Below, piece by piece: positions 8,183-16,091 of a DNA stretch of 64,000 nt (the stretch's first letter is position 1; every line of letters begins with the position of its first letter). Source of the stretch: an uncultured Eubacteriales bacterium (GTDB lineage Bacteria; Bacillota; Clostridia; Christensenellales; UBA1242); assembly GCA_949077035.1 (NCBI GenBank), contig CARUPR010000006.1:30862-94861 (forward strand), in the 5' to 3' direction. The position numbers were made by a program, and so were the translations under genes. Below the pieces are notes generated by a model. That model was not told where the DNA came from. It saw only the letters and a list, made by a program, of their open reading frames with translations, and ran no database searches.

Positions 8183-8675
8183 ACCAGATTGCCTCCTCGC
8201 TTATATTGACATAATTTTTTATGATATTTGTTATGTCTTTTTTAATCTTTATAATATCATTATGCTCTGCATTTTCAGATATGACTAACCCACTTAAATC
8301 GACATTAATAGACTTAAATTGCATTTTGCTATCAAAGATATTTGCGCTTACATAGATTGAAACATTTTTATAACCACGTTGATGAATTTTTGTTTCGATA
8401 TCCTCTTTAATTACATTAATTTTATCTAAATTAAGTTGATAAAGATAATCTTCGTCAACTTTTATGTTTTGACCATATTCAAACATATTGTCAAAATTGA
8501 TTTCAGTTTTAAGGAGTTTTGGAAGTGGAAGAATTATGACTAAAACAATTATGAAAGATAGAATACCTTTTATATATCTATTCATTTGCCCTTCAGGCAA
8601 GATTAATTCAATTATAACCGAAATACATATTATTCCAGCAATTGAAATAATCCAGTTAGACAAAGTGCTAAGCAT
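8172..8675 (-). CDS. spoIIIAF: Stage III sporulation protein AF
   Basis: SpoIIIAF is a 167-residue membrane component of the SpoIIIA complex. Two N-terminal spans (about 5-25 and 34-54) flank the family segment ELILPEGQMNRYIKGILSF. A mother-cell-facing or intermembrane C-terminal ring-like domain ends in the INISEEAIW-type tail. It lies between spoIIIAE and spoIIIAG in the conserved order. Confidence 0.9.
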   Translation of the reverse strand: MLSTLSNWIISIAGIICISVIIELILPEGQMNRYIKGILSFIIVLVIILPLPKLLKTEINFDNMFEYGQNIKVDEDYLYQLNLDKINVIKEDIETKIHQRGYKNVSIYVSANIFDSKMQFKSINVDLSGLVISENAEHNDIIKIKKDITNIIKNYVNISEEAIWYDS

Positions 8676-8703
8676 AAAACCTCCTTTTAAAAAATATAAA
8701 AAT

Positions 8704-9990
8704 CTAGAAAATATTTGCAGAACACATTACAAGACCTATCATGATAAAGTATACAAAAGCAACAGCAATAAGGCTGACAATAAGAAGTATCATACTTTTA
8801 GAAATTGCGGCTATAAAGTTTGAAATCTGCTTACTTCCAAGTGGCTCAACGATGCCGGCGATAAGTTTTAATGCAAGCATAAACACAACAAGTTGAATTA
8901 ATGGAGAAAGAATTGTTGCCAGAAGCATGAAAAGTCCTGTTGCCCCAACTGCATTTTTTATTAAGTTTGAAGAAGCAAGCATAATTCCCATACCATCGCT
9001 TAAATAAGAGCCTAAAAGCGGAATATAAGACCTTATTGCATATTTCATTGTCCTTATCGATACCCCATCAACCGAACCGGCAGTCAAACCTTGGATTGAA
9101 AGAAAGGCGGTAAATATGGTAAAAATCAGCCCTGTCAACCATTTGAAGGTGCTATCAAAAAAGGATGTAAATTTATTTAATTTTATATTGTTTGAAAGGT
9201 TTGAAACTACAGAAAAAACAACAGAGAAAATAAATATTGGTAAAAGCACATAGGTAAAAAGATTTATTATAAGTCCGCTTAAGAGTGCCATGGCTGGCTG
9301 ATAAACAGTTACAGATACAGTTCCACCAATTGCAGTTAAAAACGTAAGTAAAATAGGAAATACTACATCCATTTGTGATTTTATTGAAAGTATAGTTCCT
9401 GTTGTCATGCTTATCATTTTTGTAATTATGGTTAATACCAAAATTACAATGAATCCAAAAGTGACAAATTGAATAAGGTTTGAAATAGATTTTCCATTAG
9501 AAGATGGTTTAAGCCCTTGAAGCATATTCCCAAGTATAGCAATTGCAATGATAAGTGATATTATCGGAATAAGCCCTAAAAAATTGTCTAAAAAAATACT
9601 TGCAAGATTTGTCCATAAACTTTTACCATTGTCAAAATCACCTGCAATAAGTTTTTGTATTTTTTGCAAAAAACTACTTCCGCCAAATATTGCAAGTTGA
9701 CCTGATGTAAACCCTGCAAGTATTTTGTCTAAAGAAGAAAAGTCTAAATCTTCAAGTTGTCCTTCAATTTCTTCCCCCAAATCCTCATTTAATTGTTCAG
9801 AATTAGAAGAATTATCATAAATTACTTCAGAAGAATTTGCAGATGTAAAATTATTAGAATATCCAATAGTCGGCATAAACATTAAAAACAAAACCAATGT
9901 TAAAATAGTGACTGCTTTAAAAATGTTGGCTCTTTTATAACAATAGATATATCTCCATTTTTGATTTTGGTTGTTATAGATTTTCTTCAT
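8704..9990 (-). CDS. spoIIIAE: Stage III sporulation protein AE
   Basis: SpoIIIAE is a 428-residue polytopic membrane protein, likely part of the transport core of the SpoIIIA channel. An N-terminal signal-like segment (about 25-45) precedes a soluble stretch with LDKILAGFTSGQ, followed by about seven to eight membrane spans. Conserved pieces include PILLTFLTAIGG and LKLIAGIVEPLGSKQISNF. It overlaps spoIIIAD by four bases. Confidence 0.95.
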   Translation of the reverse strand: MKKIYNNQNQKWRYIYCYKRANIFKAVTILTLVLFLMFMPTIGYSNNFTSANSSEVIYDNSSNSEQLNEDLGEEIEGQLEDLDFSSLDKILAGFTSGQLAIFGGSSFLQKIQKLIAGDFDNGKSLWTNLASIFLDNFLGLIPIISLIIAIAILGNMLQGLKPSSNGKSISNLIQFVTFGFIVILVLTIITKMISMTTGTILSIKSQMDVVFPILLTFLTAIGGTVSVTVYQPAMALLSGLIINLFTYVLLPIFIFSVVFSVVSNLSNNIKLNKFTSFFDSTFKWLTGLIFTIFTAFLSIQGLTAGSVDGVSIRTMKYAIRSYIPLLGSYLSDGMGIMLASSNLIKNAVGATGLFMLLATILSPLIQLVVFMLALKLIAGIVEPLGSKQISNFIAAISKSMILLIVSLIAVAFVYFIMIGLVMCSANIF

Positions 9991-10379
9991 GTTGGCAAAA
10001 GCTCCATTATTATATTTAAGATATTGGTAACTATTGGAAGAGCCATAACCATGATTACCAATTTCCCACCCAACATTATTTTATCGCCAAGGCCTGGATT
10101 TCCAGTTTCTGAGCAAATCCCTGCAGAAAATTCGATTAAATAGCCTATTCCTATAATTTTTAATAAAATAGTATAAAGACTTGAATTGAGCCCTGTCACC
10201 CCTATAATATCTTTAATGGATGATAAAATACCAGTGAAATAATTGACTATCATTGCTATGATAATCAATCCACCGGCTATACCAATTAATATTGCAAAAT
10301 CAGACTTGACAGGTTTGACAACCATTGATGCAACACAAGTAATCAAACCTATTGCAATTATCTTAAAAATTATATCCAT
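9987..10379 (-). CDS. spoIIIAD: Stage III sporulation protein AD
   Basis: SpoIIIAD is a 130-residue, four-span membrane protein of the SpoIIIA complex. The ending LIEFSAGICSETGNPGLGDKI, a motif shared by AD-type proteins (seen in parts), is clear, followed by a last hydrophobic span. It is closely packed between spoIIIAC and spoIIIAE. Confidence 0.94.
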   Translation of the reverse strand: MDIIFKIIAIGLITCVASMVVKPVKSDFAILIGIAGGLIIIAMIVNYFTGILSSIKDIIGVTGLNSSLYTILLKIIGIGYLIEFSAGICSETGNPGLGDKIMLGGKLVIMVMALPIVTNILNIIMELLPT

Positions 10380-10397
10380 AAGCCTCTTTTACTAAAT

Positions 10398-10592
10398 CTA
10401 AAAATTAAAAATTGTTTTTAAGGTGACAAACAAATCACCAATTAAATTCAAAACCATTACAAGCACGATGATAAGACCAGCTAAAGTTGCGATTGTAGAA
10501 ATATCCTCTCTGCCAGTTTGCTTTAAAATTTGACCGATTATCGCTGTTAAAATGCCAATAGCGGCAATTTTAAAAATTATTTCAACATCCAT
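10398..10592 (-). CDS. spoIIIAC: Stage III sporulation protein AC
   Basis: SpoIIIAC is a 64-residue protein with two membrane spans. It has the family sequence IFKIAAIGILTAIIGQILKQTGRED, read in parts, where the GR-D turn is typical. Together with SpoIIIAD it resembles small export-apparatus proteins. Length is normal. Confidence 0.93.
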   Translation of the reverse strand: MDVEIIFKIAAIGILTAIIGQILKQTGREDISTIATLAGLIIVLVMVLNLIGDLFVTLKTIFNF

Positions 10593-10601
10593 TTCCCCCT
10601 C

Positions 10602-11096
10602 CTAAATAAATAAAACAATGATGACAAGACCGGCCACAATGCCCAGTTTAATAGAAAGAGAGCCATACTTTTTATTTTCTGAACTTGCAGAAGAAGAAAG
10701 AGATTCAAACCGAGTTTGAAAATTTTTTATCTCTTTAGATTGGCTATCAACATCACTTCTTCCCAAGCTTTTAAAAAACATAAAAATTATATCTTTCTCT
10801 TCCTCCTTTAAAAACTTAATATTTTTAAATAAAAATTCTCTTTCTAAAGGGGTTTCTTTGTTCATAAAAGATATAAAATTATTATCAATTCCATGAAGTT
10901 TATGTTTTTGCTTTTCATCAAGATTATTAAAAATATTTTTAAGTCTTTCTCTCGAATAATTTATTTCAACATCAAATTTTTGGCATAATAAAACTAAAGC
11001 TTGGAAGAAGTTTGCACGAGTTTTATATTTTTTTGAAAACAAATATCCTATATATATTGTCAAACAAGCCATAAAAGCCAATAATAAAATTTTCAT
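10602..11096 (-). CDS. spoIIIAB: Stage III sporulation protein AB
   Basis: SpoIIIAB is a 164-residue protein distantly like type II secretion GspF. It has an N-terminal span (about 2-19), a helical cytoplasmic domain with LVLLCQKFDVEINYSRERL, and a C-terminal span. It directly follows spoIIIAA, its presumed ATPase partner. Confidence 0.9.
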   Translation of the reverse strand: MKILLLAFMACLTIYIGYLFSKKYKTRANFFQALVLLCQKFDVEINYSRERLKNIFNNLDEKQKHKLHGIDNNFISFMNKETPLEREFLFKNIKFLKEEEKDIIFMFFKSLGRSDVDSQSKEIKNFQTRFESLSSSASSENKKYGSLSIKLGIVAGLVIIVLFI

Positions 11097-11105
11097 TTAT
11101 CCTCC

Positions 11106-12011
11106 TTATAAATGGATTCTTGCGAAATTCTCATTATAGATTCCTTCCAATGTCCCAGGACCATTTCTCATAGATAATAATACATATCTTTTAAAAATCT
11201 TATTTTTTATGATTTCTTCAAAATGTGGTTTTTTAACAAAACTTTCGATACTATCACTATGGACTGATGCTAATATTGAAACCCCAGAATTTACTGCATA
11301 AATGACTGCATCAATATCTTCCTTTTGACCTAATTCATCGGTTACAATAAGATTTGGTGAAAGTGCACGTATACCATTTTCAAAACCAATGCTTTTTCTT
11401 GCAAAACTGATTTTATCTGCAAAATTTCCTATATTGCCGTTTTCTCCCAAATCAAGTTCGCCACGTTCGTCTAATAACAAGACATTATAAGCAAAGTTTC
11501 TTTCTGACAACTGACAAACAAAATCACGTAAAAACGTTGTTTTTCCTGCTCCAGGTGGAGAAATAATTAAAGTATTATATATCCCTTTTTCTGATAATAA
11601 AAAATTAAAAGCTGAAAGAGAACAATTTTTCACCTCGTGCGGAAGCCTAATATTTATGCTAGAAAAATTTGTCATTGTCTTAACCTTTCCTGCTTCTTCC
11701 ACGATATCTCCACCTATTCCAAGCCTGATACCGCCTTTTGTAACCAAATATCCACGTTTTAATTGTTCATTTACCGAATAGATAGAACATTCACTTGCAC
11801 GAAAAATGATATCTTCAATCATTGTTTTTGAAGATATCAAAGCTTCCTTTAAATTTCCCGTAACCCCTCGCTCACCCAAAAAAATACGTTGACTACCAAT
11901 TGCCAAAACAATAGGCTTGTCCGCACGCAATCGAATTTCATTGATTGATTTGATATTTACCCTATTTTTAAGAATGTCAAATATTTCATTAGGAAGGATT
12001 TTTTCAAGCAT
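11106..12011 (-). CDS. spoIIIAA: Stage III sporulation protein AA, ATPase
   Basis: SpoIIIAA is a secretion-type ATPase proposed to power or assemble the SpoIIIA-IIQ channel from the mother cell side. The 301 residues show NEIRLRADKPIVL near the start, a Walker A PPGAGKTTFLRD (about 152-163), a LLLDERGEL Walker B-like strand and VTDELGQKEDIDA. It is the first gene of the eight-gene operon and is preceded by a sigma-E-like promoter. Confidence 0.96.
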   Translation of the reverse strand: MLEKILPNEIFDILKNRVNIKSINEIRLRADKPIVLAIGSQRIFLGERGVTGNLKEALISSKTMIEDIIFRASECSIYSVNEQLKRGYLVTKGGIRLGIGGDIVEEAGKVKTMTNFSSINIRLPHEVKNCSLSAFNFLLSEKGIYNTLIISPPGAGKTTFLRDFVCQLSERNFAYNVLLLDERGELDLGENGNIGNFADKISFARKSIGFENGIRALSPNLIVTDELGQKEDIDAVIYAVNSGVSILASVHSDSIESFVKKPHFEEIIKNKIFKRYVLLSMRNGPGTLEGIYNENFARIHL

Positions 12012-12028
12012 AACAATCTCCTAAACCT

Positions 12029-12058
12029 AATCTATGAGTGATATCACTCGACAATACT
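12029..12058 (-). promoter_or_regulatory. Candidate sigma-E promoter with internal palindrome, spoIIIA operon
   Basis: On the minus strand AGTATT (12053-12058) and CATAGATT (12029-12036) are spaced by 16 bases, close to the sigma-E pattern ATATT / CATAnAnT. The spacer contains the perfect 14-bp palindrome GAGTGATATCACTC (12036-12049). No sigma-A promoter is seen here. Mother-cell expression under sigma-E is established for spoIIIA in B. subtilis. Confidence 0.5.
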
Positions 12059-12174
12059 ATTACGACAAATAAAGTCAAAAAAGAGCATAAGAGTATTTTC
12101 AGAAAATAAAAATAAAATTAATTTTTCTAATAAAGTTATTTTTTTTATTAGTTTGTGTTTTAATTGTTTTCATA

Positions 12175-12213
12175 TAGGAAGCCACTTATATTGTTTTTGC
12201 CTGTCTTGTGTTT
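12175..12213 (-). repeat. Dispersed intergenic repeat, copy A
   Basis: This is one of three related 35-40 base stretches (others at 38141-38180 and 45828-45863). On the plus strand they share a GAAA/GAAG-C-CACTYA start, a TTGCC core and a YCTTGYGTTT end. Each lies just past a terminator. Function is unknown. Confidence 0.4.
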
Positions 12214-12222
12214 ATAAATAAA

Positions 12223-12250
12223 AAAAACCACACTTAAAAATGTGGTTTTT
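12223..12250 (-). terminator. Terminator after efp
   Basis: A 10-bp stem, AAAAACCACA (12223-12232) with TGTGGTTTTT (12241-12250), is followed by T residues on the minus strand. It separates efp from the spoIIIA operon. Confidence 0.8.
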
Positions 12251-12266
12251 ATGTTTAATTAATGTT

Positions 12267-12827
12267 TTATTTAACTCTTTCCATATAACTGCCGTCACGA
12301 GTATCAATTCTGATTTTATCACCAATATTGATGAAAAGTGGAACTTGTATTACATATCCAGTTTCAACCTTTGCTGGTTTGGTTGTAGATTTTGATGTAT
12401 CCCCTTGAATGCCAGGTTCACAATCAATTACTTCAAGTTCAACAAAGTTTGGCGCATAAACTGAGAATGGATTTCCTTTATAGAAATACATTGTGCAGTT
12501 TTCATTTTCTTTAACAAAGTTTAAAGCTTCTTCAACGCTATCTCTATTTAAAGGAATTTGGTCATAAGTTTCAGCGTCCATGAAATAATAAATTTCGCCA
12601 TCGCTGTAAAGATAAGTCATTTCTTTCTTTTCAATTACAGCAATCTGAAATTTATCAGATGGGTTGAAAGTAGTTTCCTTTACCTGTCCTGTCATAACAT
12701 TTTTAAGTTTAGCACGAACAAATGGTGAGCCCTTACCTGGCTTTACGTGCAAAAATTCTACAACAGAATATACAACACCATCCCATTCAAATGTAGTTCC
12801 TTTTCTAAAATCTCCTGCAAATACCAT
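12267..12827 (-). CDS. efp: Translation elongation factor P
   Basis: EF-P enters the ribosomal E site and rescues stalling at polyproline. The 186 residues show KOW-like and two OB domains. The tip loop KPGKGSPFVRAKLKN carries the usual modifiable residue position (the Lys in PGKG). The C-terminal VPLFINIGDKIRIDTRDGSYMERVK region (seen in parts) is characteristic. Single gene with its own promoter and terminator. Confidence 0.97.
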   Translation of the reverse strand: MVFAGDFRKGTTFEWDGVVYSVVEFLHVKPGKGSPFVRAKLKNVMTGQVKETTFNPSDKFQIAVIEKKEMTYLYSDGEIYYFMDAETYDQIPLNRDSVEEALNFVKENENCTMYFYKGNPFSVYAPNFVELEVIDCEPGIQGDTSKSTTKPAKVETGYVIQVPLFINIGDKIRIDTRDGSYMERVK

Positions 12828-12861
12828 AAATATCTCCTTTTTTTAATTTCTTTCGTTTAAT

Positions 12862-12890
12862 ATTTTAACACATCAAAAATCATTTGTCTA
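12862..12890 (-). promoter_or_regulatory. Promoter of efp
   Basis: TAGACA (12885-12890), 17 bases, TAAAAT (12862-12867). The -35 box overlaps the last codons of the upstream TIM-barrel gene. Confidence 0.5.
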
Positions 12891-13737
12891 GTAGATTTTG
12901 ATAAATTTTTTTCATCAATAATGCATCATGAGGCATCATGTTCATAGATTCACAAATTACTCTTGGTGAAAGTTTGTATTCAATCAAAATTTCTGCAAGA
13001 CCATCAAATTCAGGTCCATATATCAAATCATCATAATTTAGATGTCGAATTTCACCTTTTTCGCCATATTGAATTTTTGAAAAATGAATATGACTTTGAT
13101 TGGTTTTATCAAATCCTATTGTTTCAATAGAATAATCCAAAATTCTTTTAAAGTCCTCTTTTGATTTTAAAGAGCCCCCTTCAAGAGAATTTATATGGCC
13201 AAAATCGAAAGTTGGGATTAAATGCTTATTCAATTTACAAAGATTGCAAATCTCTTTATAAGTGCCAATCTGCATTGTTTTTCCCATTGTTTCAGGACAA
13301 AGAAAAATTCCATCCAATTGACCTTCTTCTTCAAGTTTATCAAATGTTTCTGAAAAACGATATTCAGTCAACTTTATAGCTTCCTCTCTTTTCAATTTTC
13401 CACAAGAAGCTGAATGAAAAATCAATCTGTCAGCACCAAATGCACGCAAAAATTTTATTCCTGTATAAATATATCCCCTTGTTTTGGCATACATCTCTTC
13501 ATCAGGATTTGCAAAATTTATGTAAAATGGTGCGTGCAAGGAAAGCTTTAAATTGTTTTCTTTAAAAAGTATTCCAGCTTTTTGAGCTGTTTCACTGCTC
13601 ATTTGATAGCCATGGCCAAAAGAATATTCATAAGCATCTAAACCATAGTCTTTAATCCATTTTGGCACTTCTAAAATATTTTTATAACCTTCATTATAAA
13701 ATTCATCACCACATCCTGATGAACCAAATATAACCAT
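12880..13737 (-). CDS. Endonuclease IV/xylose-isomerase-like TIM-barrel protein
   Basis: This 285-residue protein is of the AP endonuclease 2 superfamily. Metal-ligand type motifs are visible: LHAPFYINFAN (His about 74), FHSASCGK (His about 112), CPETMGK (Glu about 147), TFDFGHINSLEGG (Asp and His) and SHIHFSKIQY, with a late CESM Glu. These match endonuclease IV (Nfo) folds, but spacing and length also fit sugar phosphate isomerase/epimerase relatives. It could be an AP endonuclease-like repair enzyme or a sugar isomerase; I favour the Nfo-like group. Stand-alone gene next to efp. Confidence 0.7.
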   Translation of the reverse strand: MVIFGSSGCGDEFYNEGYKNILEVPKWIKDYGLDAYEYSFGHGYQMSSETAQKAGILFKENNLKLSLHAPFYINFANPDEEMYAKTRGYIYTGIKFLRAFGADRLIFHSASCGKLKREEAIKLTEYRFSETFDKLEEEGQLDGIFLCPETMGKTMQIGTYKEICNLCKLNKHLIPTFDFGHINSLEGGSLKSKEDFKRILDYSIETIGFDKTNQSHIHFSKIQYGEKGEIRHLNYDDLIYGPEFDGLAEILIEYKLSPRVICESMNMMPHDALLMKKIYQNLLDK

Positions 13738-13832
13738 AATTTCTCCTATTATTTTTGTAACTTGGGCTTTTAATAAATTTTATTAATTTGCTTGCTATAT
13801 AATTGCAACTTAAAAAATTCTTTAAAACAAAA

Positions 13833-14687
13833 TTAAATCAACCTCAATTCCAATTTTAGTTTGTTGTTTTCAACATTTCCTATTCCTAAAAATGAATTGT
13901 CATAACCATAGCATTTGATTTTTTCATTATTTTTGCTTTGAAAAAGAATGGTCATGCCGTTTAATAATTTGCTTGTTATATCTTCATTGAAATAAAAAGT
14001 CTCATAATCGAATATGCTATCAAGTGAAATAATATTAAATTTACCATTTTCAATATCATTGATTGAAAAAGAATCGTTTAAATTAAAAATACCACATCTT
14101 GTGCGTATTATGCTAAGCATAACACCATATGTATTTAATTTAGAAGCCAAATCTCTGCAGATAGAACGGATAAATGTGCCACTTGAGCACCATATTTCAA
14201 ATTCAAAAGTATTTTTATCAATTTCTTTTAAAAGTTTTATTGAATAAATTTCAATTTCTTTTGGTTTTAAGTCAACTTCAATACCTTCTCTAGCAAGTTG
14301 ATATGCTTTTTTGCCATTTATCTTTTTTGCTGAAAATTGAGGAGGCATTTGATTCATCTTCCCAATAAAATTAGGCAGTATTTTTTCTATTGATTCTCTT
14401 GTAATAACAACATCATTTTTTTGTGTTATTTCACCTTCTAAATCAAGTGTAGCAGTAGTTTCACCAAATTTAAAAATAGTTTTATAAACTTTATCTTTGT
14501 TTAAAAAATAATCAAATAGTTTTGTTCCCTTTCCAAGTGCAACAGGTAAAAGTCCTTCACCTAAGACATCTAAAGTCCCATAATGCCCTGCCTTATCGGC
14601 TTTTAATAGCCATTTAACTTTATTTACCACACTATTAGAAGAGATATTTCTTTCTTTGTTGACAAGAATGACACCGTTTATATTCAT
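13833..14687 (-). CDS. truB: tRNA pseudouridine(55) synthase
   Basis: TruB makes pseudouridine 55 in the T-loop of tRNA. In 284 residues it shows NGVILVNKERNISSNSVV at the start, the catalytic segment KAGHYGTLDVLGEGLLPVALGKGTK (read in parts), where the catalytic Asp is the D of GTLD, and a RSICRDLA motif. The usual HxGTLDPxA pattern reads HYGTLDVLGEG here, so the P is lost but the Asp is kept. It is the last gene of the rimP-nusA-infB operon. Confidence 0.93.
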   Translation of the reverse strand: MNINGVILVNKERNISSNSVVNKVKWLLKADKAGHYGTLDVLGEGLLPVALGKGTKLFDYFLNKDKVYKTIFKFGETTATLDLEGEITQKNDVVITRESIEKILPNFIGKMNQMPPQFSAKKINGKKAYQLAREGIEVDLKPKEIEIYSIKLLKEIDKNTFEFEIWCSSGTFIRSICRDLASKLNTYGVMLSIIRTRCGIFNLNDSFSINDIENGKFNIISLDSIFDYETFYFNEDITSKLLNGMTILFQSKNNEKIKCYGYDNSFLGIGNVENNKLKLELRLI

Positions 14688-14727
14688 TTAAACTCCAATA
14701 ATAAAAATTGATTAAAAAATCTTAAAA

Positions 14728-15708
14728 TTAGATTTTTTCAGTTTTAATTCTTTCTTTATTTTCATTGATAGTAGAAAGCACAAGATTGATTGCTTCATTG
14801 AGATTGTTTGCGGTTATTGTGGCTCCTGCAGCACAAACATGACCACCGCCTCCCAACTTTTCAGCAATAATTCTTATGTTAAAGCCAATTTTAGAACGCA
14901 TAGATAAACTAAACTTATTAGGTTCTTCTTCTATAAGACTAAAACTATAATTAATTTCTTTATAATTAATTAAAGCTTTGCTATAGCCTGAACAATCATT
15001 TTTTTTGCCATTTAACTGTTCTAATGTTTGTTGGTCTATACCTACATAAGCACATTCACCATCTATTTTAAAGTTATCTAAAAGGTATTTTTTAAAAACT
15101 ACACTATTTAATGATTTGCTTTGATAGATAGCTTGATTTACAAATTGGGTTTTAGCATTTGCAAGACAAAGCTTTGTAGCAACTAAAAATGAGTTTGCAT
15201 TAGTATTTGAATTAATAAAAGAAGAAGTATCGGTTGATAAACCGGCATAAAGTTTAGTTGCAATTTCACTATCAAGCTTTACTTTCAATGCGTTTATAAA
15301 TTTAAAAACTACTTCACAACATGAGCTGCTTTCACTTTCAATATAATTATATTTTGCCATCATTTTGTTGCAAACATGATGGTCTATTACTATTGTTTTA
15401 TCATTATTTTCAAAAACATATCCATATTCGCCCAATCTATTTATTGATGAGGCATCACAGCAAATAAAAATATCAAAATCATTAATATTACATTCACCCT
15501 TACAAACTTCATTTTCATCAAATAATAAATGTTGGCTTGCTGTAAAATCATCCTTCATGAAAATCTTGACATTTTTGCCAAGTTTTTTTAATGCTAAGCT
15601 AAGTCCAAAAGTTGAACCTAGCGCATCACAATCAGGTGAAATATGAGTAAATAATGCTATTGATTTTGATTTTTTTATAATTTTTGCAATATCTTTTATT
15701 TTATTCAT
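14728..15708 (-). CDS. nrnA: Bifunctional oligoribonuclease/PAP phosphatase (DHH family)
   Basis: NrnA degrades short RNA oligonucleotides and removes the 3' phosphate of pAp. The 326-residue protein has a DHH domain (HISPDCDALGS near 22, IDHHVCN near 111) and a DHHA1 domain with GGGGHVCAAGATI (about 285-297). The manganese ligands are all present. It sits between rbfA and truB, a standard Firmicutes arrangement. Confidence 0.94.
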   Translation of the reverse strand: MNKIKDIAKIIKKSKSIALFTHISPDCDALGSTFGLSLALKKLGKNVKIFMKDDFTASQHLLFDENEVCKGECNINDFDIFICCDASSINRLGEYGYVFENNDKTIVIDHHVCNKMMAKYNYIESESSSCCEVVFKFINALKVKLDSEIATKLYAGLSTDTSSFINSNTNANSFLVATKLCLANAKTQFVNQAIYQSKSLNSVVFKKYLLDNFKIDGECAYVGIDQQTLEQLNGKKNDCSGYSKALINYKEINYSFSLIEEEPNKFSLSMRSKIGFNIRIIAEKLGGGGHVCAAGATITANNLNEAINLVLSTINENKERIKTEKI

Positions 15709-15720
15709 AGAGTTTCTCTT

Positions 15721-16074
15721 TTATTTATTATCTATATTTAAGTTTTTCAAAATTTCATTTATTCGAACAGTTGCTTGAGTGCCTTTATCTACCACAAATT
15801 GTAGTTTTGGCATATGAGGCATATTGACCATGCCAGCAAGCTCTTTTTTGATAAAACCTTCAGATTTTTCTAAAACCTTTATTATTTCTAAAAGATTATT
15901 TTCATCTTGAGTATCAAGTGCAACCTTAACTTTGCAATATCTAAAGTCAGGTGTTACATTGACTTCACTGATGTATAATAAAGGGTCTATTCTTGGGTCA
16001 TTCATTTTGTTTTGAATTATATCTGATATACATCTTTGAAGTTCACTGTTTGCTCTATCAAATCTTACTGACAT
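15721..16074 (-). CDS. rbfA: 30S ribosome-binding factor A
   Basis: RbfA is a KH-like protein for late 30S maturation and 16S 5'-end processing. The 117 residues start VRFDRANSELQRCISDI and include DPRIDPLLYISEVNVTPDFRY, read in parts, plus a C-terminal LQFVVDKGTQATVRINEIL. It follows infB by 17 bases. Confidence 0.95.
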   Translation of the reverse strand: MSVRFDRANSELQRCISDIIQNKMNDPRIDPLLYISEVNVTPDFRYCKVKVALDTQDENNLLEIIKVLEKSEGFIKKELAGMVNMPHMPKLQFVVDKGTQATVRINEILKNLNIDNK

Positions 16075-16091
16075 GATTTACCTCCTATTAT

